The notes under the pieces were generated by a model. The model saw only the letters and a program-made list of their open reading frames with translations, did not search any database and had not been told where the DNA came from. Source: Paenibacillus sonchi (GTDB taxonomy: Bacteria; Bacillota; Bacilli; Paenibacillales; Paenibacillaceae). Taken from it: a DNA stretch of 64,000 nt. The first letter of the stretch is position 1, and each line of letters starts with the position of its first letter. Both the position numbers and the translations under genes were made by a program. Positions 42,710 through 52,683 of the stretch are shown here, in pieces. The stretch lies in assembly GCF_016772475.1 (NCBI RefSeq), contig NZ_CP068595.1, positions 1 to 64,000 on the forward strand, given 5' to 3'.

Positions 42710-43993
42710 TTACTTTTGCTGTGCGCGGAACTTCATGTAGTCTTCCTTCATTAAGTCGGAAACCTGCTCAACACTTAGTCCGCCAGATACCAGGAGACTG
42801 GAGCCCGCAACCTGCAGCGTACTCCACATGCCACTCGGCAAATATTCCCGATCAAATACAGGGATTGTTCTCAGATCGGCATATTTCGCATAATCTCCGG
42901 AAAGATCGCCCAGTTTGTTCTCCACACCATTAAAGGCGGCCGGAAGCCCGCTTGCTGTTGAGACCGCTTGAACGTTTTCCGGTTTAGACATAAACGTCAA
43001 CAGCTTAAGTGCTTCCTCGATATGCTTGGAGTCTTTGCCAATACCGTAAGCTTCCTTCTCGCCGCCATTCAGAATAGGTTCATCTCCTTCATAGAAAGCG
43101 GGTATAGGCATCATGCCCAGCTTTGCATCGGGATTCGTTTTTAGGGCTTGGGCTATAACACCGTTGCTTTCAAAAGCAAAGGCCGCTTTTCCCTGAGCTA
43201 ACTTCTCTGCCGTCGTGACTGGATCAGCTGTCAGAATATCTTTGTTTATAAATTCTTGGCTGTATAGATCAAGCAGCAGTTGGGAAACCTGATTCCACTT
43301 GCTCCAATCAAATGTGCCGTCTTTCAGCGCATCTCCGTAGTTATGATCCTTGTCTGTAATTAAGAATACCGGAGCTACTTTATCCAGGAAAGATGCCAAC
43401 TTAGTAGGATCCTTGTCCCCCATTTGTACAGGAGTGATCCCAGCAGCTTTTATGACTTTACTCGCCGCTATAAATTCATCCCAATTATTAGGGATTTCCA
43501 GATTTAGATCCTCAAGCACCTTGCGGTTGTAAACGAACCCGGATTGATCCAAATTCATCGGTAGCACGTAAATATGCCCAGCCTCATCAGTAATCGTAGA
43601 TTTTAAAGAATCGACAATATTCTTCGACCAAGCTTGATCTTCCAGAGGACGCAGGTACTCTTTGTAGCGATTAACCGACCAGCCATGTGTAGCAAATACA
43701 TCCGGTAGATCGTTTGCTGCCATCTTGGCTTTCATAAGCTGCTCGTAATCTTTGCCCTGCGTGCTGAAATCCACTTCAATATTCGGATTCTCCTTCATAA
43801 AATTCGCAATAATGCCTTGTTCCGCTTCAAAAACTGCCCCCGTTGCATTCGTCAGCATGACCAACTTTACTTTATCTTGCGTTTTTTCTGTCTCTGACGA
43901 CTGGTCGGACGAGTTTGGCGTATTTGAAGAACATGCGGATAGAATTGCGCCTATCGTTAACACCGTGATCATAACCAAAATCAGTTTTTTCAT
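42710..43993 (-). CDS. Sugar-binding lipoprotein of ABC importer
   Basis: An extracellular solute-binding protein of family 1. The signal peptide ends in the lipobox L-S-A-C (about residue 21), followed by an S/N/T-rich linker. The ATG at 43993 (MKKLILVMITVL) is chosen because AAAGGGG lies upstream; the frame could start three codons earlier. Conserved substrate-binding features such as WSVNRYKEYLRPL and AKMAANDLPDVFATHG fit a carbohydrate ligand. A cre-like site lies about 30 bases upstream of the start, consistent with catabolite repression. A sensor kinase pair is divergent. Confidence 0.9.
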   Translation of the reverse strand: MKKLILVMITVLTIGAILSACSSNTPNSSDQSSETEKTQDKVKLVMLTNATGAVFEAEQGIIANFMKENPNIEVDFSTQGKDYEQLMKAKMAANDLPDVFATHGWSVNRYKEYLRPLEDQAWSKNIVDSLKSTITDEAGHIYVLPMNLDQSGFVYNRKVLEDLNLEIPNNWDEFIAASKVIKAAGITPVQMGDKDPTKLASFLDKVAPVFLITDKDHNYGDALKDGTFDWSKWNQVSQLLLDLYSQEFINKDILTADPVTTAEKLAQGKAAFAFESNGVIAQALKTNPDAKLGMMPIPAFYEGDEPILNGGEKEAYGIGKDSKHIEEALKLLTFMSKPENVQAVSTASGLPAAFNGVENKLGDLSGDYAKYADLRTIPVFDREYLPSGMWSTLQVAGSSLLVSGGLSVEQVSDLMKEDYMKFRAQQK

Positions 43994-44023
43994 GTTGAGC
44001 ACCCCTTTGAAATAAATAATATT

Positions 44024-44037
44024 TGATATCGCTTACA
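44024..44037 (+). promoter_or_regulatory. cre-like catabolite-response site
   Basis: TGATATCGCTTACA matches 12 of 14 positions of the CcpA consensus TGWAARCGYTWNCW. It lies just upstream of the sugar-binding protein gene (minus strand), in the divergent region shared with the sensor kinase. Confidence 0.5.
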
Positions 44038-44192
44038 TACTTAAAGATACATGTAAAATCAGCAGTCTGCGTATTTCATAACTACACTAGAAGTGTTGTT
44101 TTCTATGATACCTTAAACTTTAAAGGAGGATGGCTGTAGTTAAGCGAATACTACCCATACTCTAATCACACTTTGAAAGCGAGAGATACGGC

Positions 44193-45970
44193 ATGGACAA
44201 AAAGCATCGCTCTTATCATCCCTACCGCTCATTAAATTTCAAGCTGCTTTTTATCTTTTTTATTGCGACATTGATTCCTGTCATGGGAACCACCTATATT
44301 ATTGCCAAACTTTATATTGCGAATTACAGTAAAGATCAAGACATTTTAGTTCGCAACACCCTAGTGTCGATTTCGCAAAATATTACCACCTATTTAAAGG
44401 AGCTGGATCAACTGACCCTGACTCCTTACTTTAACGATGATTTCATTTACGCGCTTAAGGTGAAAGCAAACGATTCTTTTGATACATCAACCGATAAATA
44501 TCAAGTCGTACGGATCAACAATTTATTAAGTTCACAGCTTAGCTTTGTTAGAAATATCCGTAAAGATATACTAAGCACTCTGATGGTCTCCCATAACAAA
44601 ATACTTTTTTATTCGTCCAATAACCCTGAGGATAGTATCGCAGATAATTTCGCCTTTCAAGATCAGGAGTGGTATCACAAAGCGCTCCAAGCTAGAGGAA
44701 ACGCAGTATTTATAGAGCCGCATAGGCTGGATTATCTGAAGAATGAACAGAGCATTACAGCCTTCTCCGTTGTTCGAGCAATCAATGATCTCAAAACACA
44801 TAAACCAATAGGTATTATTAAGTCGGATGCCAATACAATCATTTTTGATAAAATGTTTGAAGAGCTTCAGTTCCATGTATCATCCAATATCATCTTGATG
44901 GATCAAAACAAGCATGTGATTTACGCCAAAAATAGGGTATCTGACTCCTTGTTGCAACAAATCAATGACCATCCTGACGGCAGCGTTCAAGATAACAAAG
45001 AATCGTATCGCGTTATTTCCAAAAGTCTTGAAACCTATGATTGGCGGTTGTATATTCTGCTTTCTTCCACGGAAATTCAACAGAAAGCAAATTGGATTTA
45101 TCTCATTTCTCTCTCTTTTTTGCGCTTTGCTTGATCATCGCTTTTATCTGTTATAAATGGCTTTCAAAAAAAATCACAAAACCCGTCAAAGAGATTATTA
45201 CTACAATGAGGCATGTGAAAAATGGAGATTTTAACGCGAGGTATCGCTCTAAAACCAAGGACGAATTCGAATTTATCGGCACCTCATTAAATTCAATGAT
45301 CGCTGAGCTTAAACAGAAAATAGACAAGGAGTATATCCTTGTCCTGAAACAGCGAGAATCGGAATACAAAGCTTTACAATCCCAAATCCAACCACATTTT
45401 ATTTTTAATACGTTAAACGGATTTATCACGCTTAACCAAATCGGCGAAACCACGCTTCTTGAGAAATCTATTTTTGATTTGACCATTATGCTACGGTTTA
45501 TTTTAAATCATCAAGACATGACTACTCTTGAAGAAGAATTTTCTTTTATAGAAAATTACTGTTCCTTGCAAAAGCTTCGCTTCGGTTCCCGATTGAATAC
45601 CTCCATTGTTTGTGAGGAAGCTATTAAAAAGGGCCTAATTCCTAAATTGCTGCTGCAACCATTGGTTGAGAATGCCATCATCCATGGCATTGAACCTTTA
45701 AATCAGCCGTGTTTGCTAATCATTTCTGCCAGTAAAATAACAAGGGACGAAATCGTTTATATTCGAATCCGCATAGAAGACGATGGGCATGGTTTTGATG
45801 CGACTCGGCCTCTAACTGGTGAAAACATCGGCATTTCAAATACAAAAGACAGATTGAGACTTTGTTATCCAAATCATATTTTCCAATTTGAAAGCAGCCC
45901 GATGAATGGAACTCGTATCCTTATAGACATACCGGAGGTAGAATTGAACTATGAACATTCTAATAGCTGA
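44193..45970 (+). CDS. YesM-type sensor histidine kinase, frame broken at 45116-45121
   Basis: A membrane kinase that senses extracellular sugar or envelope signals and phosphorylates the next gene's regulator. The first frame has an N-terminal helix (about 19-42) and a large extracellular sensor. It stops after LISLSFLRFA at a six-T run; one added T gives FFALCLIIAFICYKWLSKK. This joins to the second frame with the HAMP-like linker, His box (LQSQIQPHFIFNTLNG) and ATPase motifs (VENAIIHGIE, DDGHGF). The restored length is about 592 residues. It overlaps the response-regulator gene by 20 bases and lies divergently from the sugar importer. Confidence 0.83.
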
Positions 45971-47441
45971 CGATGAGCATCTGGTTCGTTTATCACTTAA
46001 AAACGCTCTCCTAAAAATGAATTGGAACGAAAATAATATCCATGAAGCAACGGATGGCACCGAATTCCTGCACATGCTTTCAGAGTTGTGTCCGGAGATC
46101 GCTTTCGTGGATATCAAGATGCCCTATATTAACGGTCTGGAGGCAATAGAAAAGGGACAGCGTCTATCGCCGAATACCGAGTTTATCATCATTACCGGAT
46201 TTTCCGAATTTGAATATGCCAAAAAAGCCATTGAGCTTCAAGTTACCGATTTTTTGTTGAAACCCGTAAGCTTTGAACAGTTAATGCTTTTAATTGATAA
46301 AATTTCTGATAAGGTTCACAAAAAAAACCTAACTCTAAATCGTACCTTTACCTCACAAATCACTTCCTTCCTTTCAGGAGACAAAAGCCAATTCAATAGT
46401 GATGATTTAATAGATAACGAAACTTCACATTATAAATTGGTTTGGATTAGTATTCATGAGCACGCGCTTTCGGGAGGCAATACCCTTGAAGAAGACAACT
46501 TATTCAGAAAGGTGAAGGCCTGTGCAGATCGATACATTTCAGCTCAATACCGTGCGGCTCTTATCTACGTATCCACAACTGAACGTCTGCTGATCTGCTC
46601 CCATGATAAAAGATATGAAGCAGACAGCCGGGCTTCTATAGATGCATTAGTCAATGACGTGAAGACGCTCTCGCTTCAATATTTCAACCAAGATAAAAAA
46701 ATCGTATCTCTCATTACAAGTGAAACGTTTGAAAGTAACTTGAATTTATTAAACAATTACGCAAAGCTCACTAAACTTAGCTGCTTAAGAGCGGTGCTTG
46801 GCATCCAGCAAAGTTATGCTTTGTCTTTTCTGGAACATATGGACCGTGAATTTCCTTCTTATCTAGCCTTAAGTCAGCTATCGCTCCAAATCTCAAATAT
46901 GTATAGGGAGAAGAAATTTATTGAGTTCCATCTACTAATCGACAGATGGATAAAGATGATGGAGCAAAACAAGCTTTATGAGAAAAAAAAGCTACTCGAA
47001 GCGACGATTATCTACTTTCGATATACCATCGGCATTCAAGCAGCCACTAACGCAAGTTTTTTGGAGCTGAGTGATGCATTACAGCACTTGAGTATAAATG
47101 TACTTAGAGCCCATACGAATAAAACAAATTATATGGATGCGATCCTTGAATTTATTAACCATAATTTTATGCATAACATCAGCATAGCTATGCTTGCAGA
47201 AATGTTCGACTTAAGTCCGAATTATATCAGCACTATTTTTCATAAAACGATCGGTCAAAAATTTATTGAGTATATCACGCAATTGCGAATCGCTGAAGCA
47301 AAAAAGCTGCTTTTAGAAACCGATCTATCCATACAAGAAATTTCCCACAAAGTCGGATATTACAGCAAAAGCCACTTTATTAAGCTATTTTCAAAGCACT
47401 GCAAAATCACGCCGATGGAATATAAGAAAATGAAGCTTTAA
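45951..47441 (+). CDS. YesN-type AraC response regulator
   Basis: A 496-residue regulator with an N-terminal receiver. D-D-E lies at 7-9, the phospho-accepting Asp is in A-F-V-D-I-K-M-P near 55 and the conserved Lys is in L-L-K-P-V near 104. The middle is helical and of unknown function. Two AraC helix-turn-helix units lie at the C-terminus (IAMLAEMFDLSPNYISTIF and IQEISHKVGYYSKSHFIKLF). It likely activates the divergent sugar importer in response to its cognate kinase. The stop is followed by a bidirectional terminator. Confidence 0.92.
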   Translation: MNILIADDEHLVRLSLKNALLKMNWNENNIHEATDGTEFLHMLSELCPEIAFVDIKMPYINGLEAIEKGQRLSPNTEFIIITGFSEFEYAKKAIELQVTDFLLKPVSFEQLMLLIDKISDKVHKKNLTLNRTFTSQITSFLSGDKSQFNSDDLIDNETSHYKLVWISIHEHALSGGNTLEEDNLFRKVKACADRYISAQYRAALIYVSTTERLLICSHDKRYEADSRASIDALVNDVKTLSLQYFNQDKKIVSLITSETFESNLNLLNNYAKLTKLSCLRAVLGIQQSYALSFLEHMDREFPSYLALSQLSLQISNMYREKKFIEFHLLIDRWIKMMEQNKLYEKKKLLEATIIYFRYTIGIQAATNASFLELSDALQHLSINVLRAHTNKTNYMDAILEFINHNFMHNISIAMLAEMFDLSPNYISTIFHKTIGQKFIEYITQLRIAEAKKLLLETDLSIQEISHKVGYYSKSHFIKLFSKHCKITPMEYKKMKL

Positions 47442-47443
47442 AA

Positions 47444-47479
47444 AAAGAAATCATCCCAGCGATTTCTTTGGAGTTTTTT
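47444..47479. terminator. Bidirectional intrinsic terminator
   Basis: AAAGAAATC (47444-47452) pairs with GATTTCTTT (47461-47469) around an eight-base loop. A T run follows on the plus strand and another on the minus strand. It ends both the plus-strand yesN-type gene and the minus-strand RpiR gene, whose stops are within 40 bases. Confidence 0.75.
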
Positions 47480-48340
47480 CTAAATGTATTCATTCTTCCA
47501 GAATTGGCTACTCTCGATCACGGCATCGCTGCTCAGCTTCTTCTTCATGTAACGGCTGTCGGATTTCAGCAGCGTGCCGAAGATGAGATCAATGACGAAC
47601 AGGAAGGTAATATGCTCCGACAGGAGGGCATTGTTCTTGACGGACAGCTTGTCCGACGCAATGAGCTTGATATCCGAGTATTCGGTGATAGCGGTTGAAT
47701 TATAACTGGTAATGGTAATAATCTTCGCATTGTTCTGGCTGGCCAGGTTGAGGGCGTCAATAATCTCTCTGACCGAACCAGACCGGGTAATGGCAATCAC
47801 TACATCGTCAGGCGTTGATTGCGAAGCTGAAAGCTTCATATTATAACTATCATTATAGGCAAAAGCGTTAATACCGACGAGACTCAGCTTCTGCTTCAGC
47901 TCCAGTGCCGCCATCCATGAGCTCAGCACCCCGAATATATGAATCGTTTTGGCTTTTACTATTATCTTCACTGCATTACTGATATCCTCTTCTTCAATCA
48001 TAGCAGAGGTATTCATAATTAGGTCGTTATAATCGAAGGCTAGCGAGTCGGCGAAAGAGATATTCTCCCTTTGCTGCACCTTGCTGTTCATATTACGGTA
48101 ATGGGTGTCTTGGGCAATAGCAATCTTGAAATCATTGAAGCCTTTGAAGCCTACCTTCTTGCAGAAGCGGTTAATGCTCGTTTCCGAAACGCCAACCTCC
48201 TGAGCTATCGCTGTAATGGTATTCTTCGTAAAAAACTCTGGATTGTTCATCACGAATTGCGCAATTTCGTTCTCGATAAACGTTAAGTTTCCTTTATTGG
48301 AAATAATCTTGGCGATCACTGCATTCGCTTGATTACTCAT
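47480..48340 (-). CDS. RpiR/MurR-family regulator
   Basis: A 286-residue sugar-responsive transcription factor. The N-terminal helix-turn-helix (NTITAIAQEVGVSETSINRF) is typical of RpiR. A SIS domain (about 115-250) includes the phosphosugar-binding IHIFGVLSSWMA and VVIAITRSGSVREI strands. The start at 48340 is chosen because AAGGAGGCACCA lies directly upstream; ten more residues are possible upstream but lack a ribosome site. It stands downstream of the HExxH and hydantoinase genes and may regulate that operon in response to a sugar phosphate or similar anion. Confidence 0.88.
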   Translation of the reverse strand: MSNQANAVIAKIISNKGNLTFIENEIAQFVMNNPEFFTKNTITAIAQEVGVSETSINRFCKKVGFKGFNDFKIAIAQDTHYRNMNSKVQQRENISFADSLAFDYNDLIMNTSAMIEEEDISNAVKIIVKAKTIHIFGVLSSWMAALELKQKLSLVGINAFAYNDSYNMKLSASQSTPDDVVIAITRSGSVREIIDALNLASQNNAKIITITSYNSTAITEYSDIKLIASDKLSVKNNALLSEHITFLFVIDLIFGTLLKSDSRYMKKKLSSDAVIESSQFWKNEYI

Positions 48341-48467
48341 TGGTGCCTCCTTGCTAACCTCAGTATTCATTCCTACAGCTTATCAAAATTCAATAACAAA
48401 TGATAGTAACTTCCAACTACCTTGTCATAGAGTTCATAAGCCGTCCTGAAGAAGAGCGTAAAGGGGC

Positions 48468-49142
48468 TTAGCAATAATTATCAAGTTCAGCGGACCAGTC
48501 CTCCACCAGCTTCCAGAAGTCCTCCCTTGACAGAGCACCACTGTGAATCATGTGCGCATAATCGAGCAGATTGGGGAGATACGGGAGACCAAGAAGATGA
48601 CGGCTGAAGGCATGTGCAGCAATCTCTGAGGTTTTGGTCACACTGGCTCGGATGCGGAATGGCCCAAGTGAAAGGCTGCTGATATAATCCAATCTCTCAT
48701 TAGTATAGCCAATTTCGCTGAACTCCAGATCATGAAACAGCTCATGCGCGAGATGAATATCCATGATCTCCTCAAGACTGAAAGCGCGGCCTGGAAGCAA
48801 TACACCCGCGCACTGCTGCAGCTCCTCCATGGATGATTTATACAGTGTAATAACCCGTTCTTCGGCAGAGAGCTCAATTTGTGCACGAAAACGGATCTGT
48901 CCGAGCTTTCCCGAACGTTCGTTCATGACCACCTTGATGCCCCGGTTTCTGCAGATCGCTTGGATATCTGTGCCGAATTTAGCTTTGTACTCTCCTGCCT
49001 TTGCCGTGCCAATAGCCAGAGGCTGCTCAATGTAATAGATCATCTTGTCCTTTGGTATTTTATGAAAAAGGAGGTCATTTTTTAATTCAGAATACGCCAG
49101 AACCTTGTCCCCCAGCCGGGTTGTTGCAGCTGTCCTGTTCAT
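48468..49142 (-). CDS. HExxH putative zinc peptidase
   Basis: A 225- to 228-residue protein containing H-L-A-H-E-L-F-H-D-L-E (HExxH at about 138-142). About 30 residues later comes T-S-E-I-A-A-H-A-F-S-R-H-L-L-G-L, which resembles the ImmA/IrrE-type third ligand helix. The N-terminal half has alpha/beta character with no clear family. It is encoded between hydantoinase and RpiR genes in the same direction, so a regulatory or maturation role for the operon is possible. The start could be the ATG at 49151 or 49142; AGGAGGTG lies upstream of both. Functional assignment is uncertain. Confidence 0.6.
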   Translation of the reverse strand: MNRTAATTRLGDKVLAYSELKNDLLFHKIPKDKMIYYIEQPLAIGTAKAGEYKAKFGTDIQAICRNRGIKVVMNERSGKLGQIRFRAQIELSAEERVITLYKSSMEELQQCAGVLLPGRAFSLEEIMDIHLAHELFHDLEFSEIGYTNERLDYISSLSLGPFRIRASVTKTSEIAAHAFSRHLLGLPYLPNLLDYAHMIHSGALSREDFWKLVEDWSAELDNYC

Positions 49143-49162
49143 CTCTAACACCTCCTACAGGC

Positions 49163-51307
49163 TTATTGATAGACAACAGCGAGCATTTCGTTGTTGTCCT
49201 CCAACATCTGCGTCTCCACTTCCAGAATAGAGAACAGTTGCTCCTTCGTCTGCATACCGGTCAAATCCAGCATTTTTTCCTTATAAAAGATAAAAGCTTT
49301 GGGTATAGTAGCGTTTGCATCCGAATAGATCGTGTTCTCATCCAGAAAGGAGGCAAAGCGGCTGTACATATCCTTTTTCACAAAAGCCAAATGAAATGCA
49401 TTCGCTTTCTTGAAGCGCACTACACCCTGACGGTCCAGCACACTAACATGATTCAGCTTCTTCTTCACCAGTCCGAACATCGATTTCTTCACCTCACTTG
49501 CCTCAAACAGAAACCAGCGGCCGGATGCGGCTTTCAATTCGGTCTGGCCCTCCGGCTGATTTAACGCCTGTGCCGCCGTAAGCAAAAGTTCGTTCACCGG
49601 CACCTCGCGGCTGCCAAGATCCTTCGAGCGCAGCTCCGTCGAGCCAGTGGCAATAGCCCGTAGAATATTGCGCTGGGCGTCGATTTCGATTGTAACGTCA
49701 ACGGTCGATTCATTGGCACCCGATTGTACGATTTTCTCGATAATCTCCATGCGGATCAGCTTGATGTCCCGTTCTGTAGCGCCAACGACTGTCTTTTCGA
49801 TCTGCTCCCGGACCATCGCCATGCCCACACCGATGGTAGAGATATAAGGTGCGTTGTTAGCAATCTGGTGCTTGAAGCCCTCCTTGGCCGCCATGGCTGG
49901 AACCAGAACGGCTCCACTGCCGCCGCCGCCAACCAGTGTAACAAATCCGGTGTCCAGCTCATAATCAGTAATCATCTGGCTCACCACCACCATCACCTTT
50001 TGGATGGCGATATCCATTGCCGATCTTGCAGCTTCCTCAGCGCTAATTCCAAGGTGGGCGCCAAGCGTATCCCAAGCTATGCGGTCACTTTCCACATTAC
50101 CACGAGCATAATCATCCTCAGGTACTAAATTCAGCAGATTAGCAGCACCCGCCAAGGTTAGTGCATATTCGTGGCCTTCGGCACAGCGGACCGTCACGTA
50201 ATCCGGATCCCCTTCACGGGGGCTGACGAGGCCGATAGAAGGCTCTGCCAGATTCGCAGATTCAGCGAAGCATTCATACTCCAGCCCGGCAATATGGGCA
50301 CTGCGTGGACCAACATCCGTAATTTTGCCGCCTCCGATCTGAATCATACTGCCTCCGGCAACAGCCAGCGTTCGCACATCCAGAGAGCGCAGATAGGTTT
50401 TGTGTCCTCCGACCTGGGCATTCTCAATCATCACCTTACCGTTCTTGATTACGGAGATATCGACGCTCGTCCCCCCGACCTCGAAGAAAATGCCGTCAGA
50501 TATCTTCTCGTACATCAGGGCTCCCGCTACACCTGCCGCTAGCCCTGAAAGCATAGTAAGAATCGGACGTTTGCGCACCTCGTCGATACTCATCACACCG
50601 CCGTCACAGCGCATTATCATCAGTTGGGAGGAAATACCAGCCTCCTTGACTGCCTGCTCTGTCATATTGGCGGTCTCCATCATCTTTGGGATCAAACTGG
50701 CATTTACCACTGCCGTGCGGGTTCTGGTCTTAAGACCATATAACTGGGATATCTCATGCCCTCCGGTAGCGTATACCCCCCTGCTGCGTGCCGCTTCAAT
50801 TACACGTAGCTCGTTCGAGGGATCATCCACACTATAAGCTTCTGAAGCAACAATAACTTCTGCTCCCTGATCTAGTAGCTGTTCGATGGCATCGTTTATC
50901 ACCTCATGGGTCAGCTCCTTGGAATCGATAAAGCGATGATAGGTTTTCAGATATTTCCCTGTAGCCAGTTCGATGTCTGCTACATTGGTTTCAGAACGGG
51001 CACTGCGAGCATCCATGCCGGTGCCCATTCCCAGGATGCCGACACGAGCAACGTCGCCCTCTGAGCAGAGCATTGGTTGCCTGCGTGGTTCCATGGGCGA
51101 TAAACTTAATATCCGGGGAAGAATTCCATTTTCACTCATGATTCGCTGAATAATCGTTACAATTCCACTGGCGACACCCCGTTTATCGTGATGTGTAGTA
51201 GGAATTTTGACCTTGGATAGGACCTCAAAGGTTTCATTGTCGATGGCTACCGCATCCGTAAAAGTACCACCAACATCAATGCCAATTCTAATTTGTTTAT
51301 TGCCCAT
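49163..51307 (-). CDS. Hydantoinase/oxoprolinase-family protein (HyuA-like)
   Basis: A 714-residue member of the ATP-dependent hydantoinase/oxoprolinase group. The actin-like nucleotide motif I-G-I-D-V-G-G-T-F-T-D is at 8-18, and the FFEVGGTSVDISVI segment near 280 is also typical. Residues about 66-89 read oddly (LSLSPMEPRRQPMLC). The alternative frame gives IKFIAHGTTQATNALL, the usual conserved H-G-T-T motif, so two compensating indels (near 51115 and 51062) are likely. It lacks the HyuB subunit seen in two-subunit enzymes. It lies between a permease and an HExxH protein. The substrate is unknown; cyclic amides or imides are possible. Confidence 0.8.
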   Translation of the reverse strand: MGNKQIRIGIDVGGTFTDAVAIDNETFEVLSKVKIPTTHHDKRGVASGIVTIIQRIMSENGILPRILSLSPMEPRRQPMLCSEGDVARVGILGMGTGMDARSARSETNVADIELATGKYLKTYHRFIDSKELTHEVINDAIEQLLDQGAEVIVASEAYSVDDPSNELRVIEAARSRGVYATGGHEISQLYGLKTRTRTAVVNASLIPKMMETANMTEQAVKEAGISSQLMIMRCDGGVMSIDEVRKRPILTMLSGLAAGVAGALMYEKISDGIFFEVGGTSVDISVIKNGKVMIENAQVGGHKTYLRSLDVRTLAVAGGSMIQIGGGKITDVGPRSAHIAGLEYECFAESANLAEPSIGLVSPREGDPDYVTVRCAEGHEYALTLAGAANLLNLVPEDDYARGNVESDRIAWDTLGAHLGISAEEAARSAMDIAIQKVMVVVSQMITDYELDTGFVTLVGGGGSGAVLVPAMAAKEGFKHQIANNAPYISTIGVGMAMVREQIEKTVVGATERDIKLIRMEIIEKIVQSGANESTVDVTIEIDAQRNILRAIATGSTELRSKDLGSREVPVNELLLTAAQALNQPEGQTELKAASGRWFLFEASEVKKSMFGLVKKKLNHVSVLDRQGVVRFKKANAFHLAFVKKDMYSRFASFLDENTIYSDANATIPKAFIFYKEKMLDLTGMQTKEQLFSILEVETQMLEDNNEMLAVVYQ

Positions 51308-51360
51308 AACAGCATATCCTCCCCGTAAAGCTTCTAATTAAACACAGTGCTGAACGCCTC

Positions 51361-52653
51361 TTAAAAGGCTACAACGCTGGCGATAATCATAGAAATCAGC
51401 ACAGCCACAAACATCCATGGCAATGTCTTTCTGAGGGTCTCGACAATATCCGTCTTGGTGAAATCAGCCACCCAGACATTATGTGAGTTGGTCGGATCGC
51501 TAACAGCCTGCAAATTGCTGACGATGCGCAGTGCCAACATGGCCGCAACAGGCGACATGCCTCCGGCTACAATCAGAGCAGCGACACCGCTCCCCAGCCC
51601 CCACACATTTAGCGGACCGCGGTAAATCGCCAGCGGCGACAGCAGGGTAAAAATCACAATGTACATCAACGGACTGGTTGGAATAATCCCTTCTATTAAA
51701 GGCTGGATCAACGCAGAGACTTGCGGGGCCGTCACGGCACTCAGCAGCATGCCAATTCCAATCATCAGTCCCAGCGCACCGGCGATATCTTGAATGCCTT
51801 CAACAAGCGCACTGGACAACACATGGATTGGCCGTTTAGGTGTGGCGAGCAGCAGTGTAACAAGAGCACCGATAAAGACAGCGGATACAATATCAATTTT
51901 CAGAAAAAATACAAGGAGGACAGGAACCAGCGGGCTAATTAAAGCGATCGACCGCACATTTTTAGAATCTTGACTCTGAAATTCCGGCTTCAGCGGCATT
52001 GCCCATGCTCTTCTGACCTTGCCGTCTTTTTTGGTATAATACACAATCATAAGAAGTGCGATGACAATAAGAGGTACCGCACAGATTAACGAATAGGAGG
52101 CAATGACATCTGTAGGAACTTTAAGTACATCCGTGTAAATTGCCCAAGTTGATACGTTGAAGACAACACCCACTGCATTGGCCAGTAGAACAACAAGTCC
52201 GCTTACAAAAGGCTTCATTCCAGCAGTGAGCATAATAGGAATGGTAATTGTACCGACAAGAATTACCATGCCCAATCCGTTGGCGGCAGAGAAAATTACA
52301 GAGGCGGCGAGAAAGAAGATAATGGCAATCGCAAGCGGCTTATCCCCCGCGAGCTCTGCTGCTTTACGGATAATGGTTTTGGTAATTCCTACTTTACTTA
52401 AAATTTGTCCGAACCAGGCCCCAAAGATCAGTCCAGCAATGGCTGTGGACAGTTTCATGGCTCCGCCCGCCAGTACTCCTTTTGTAATAGTAAAGGTATC
52501 CGGGTTGCTGGACAGAAGCGGAATACCCGCTATGGCAGCCAACAGAATTGCCATGATCGGTAACGCAAGCAGCGTCGTCAGCTTCCGTGTCATCATAAGC
52601 GCGACAAAGAAAATAAATACAAGGAATATTCCGATAATTTGTACGGTTTCCAC
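51361..52653 (-). CDS. Ion-transporter superfamily permease (GntP/CitM-like)
   Basis: A 430-residue membrane protein with about eleven hydrophobic helices arranged as two halves, as in the GntP/CitM/IT superfamily of anion symporters. Conserved elements include a Gly-rich AGGAMKLSTAIAGLIFGAWF hairpin and the second-half SDPTNSHNVWVADFTKTDI loop. It probably imports the organic anion or cyclic compound used by the neighbouring hydantoinase and oxidoreductase. It starts 31 bases after the FAD oxidoreductase. AAGGGGGAATTAGT precedes the start. Confidence 0.8.
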   Translation of the reverse strand: METVQIIGIFLVFIFFVALMMTRKLTTLLALPIMAILLAAIAGIPLLSSNPDTFTITKGVLAGGAMKLSTAIAGLIFGAWFGQILSKVGITKTIIRKAAELAGDKPLAIAIIFFLAASVIFSAANGLGMVILVGTITIPIMLTAGMKPFVSGLVVLLANAVGVVFNVSTWAIYTDVLKVPTDVIASYSLICAVPLIVIALLMIVYYTKKDGKVRRAWAMPLKPEFQSQDSKNVRSIALISPLVPVLLVFFLKIDIVSAVFIGALVTLLLATPKRPIHVLSSALVEGIQDIAGALGLMIGIGMLLSAVTAPQVSALIQPLIEGIIPTSPLMYIVIFTLLSPLAIYRGPLNVWGLGSGVAALIVAGGMSPVAAMLALRIVSNLQAVSDPTNSHNVWVADFTKTDIVETLRKTLPWMFVAVLISMIIASVVAF

Positions 52654-52683
52654 ACTAATTCCCCCTAAGGTATGAATGCACCA

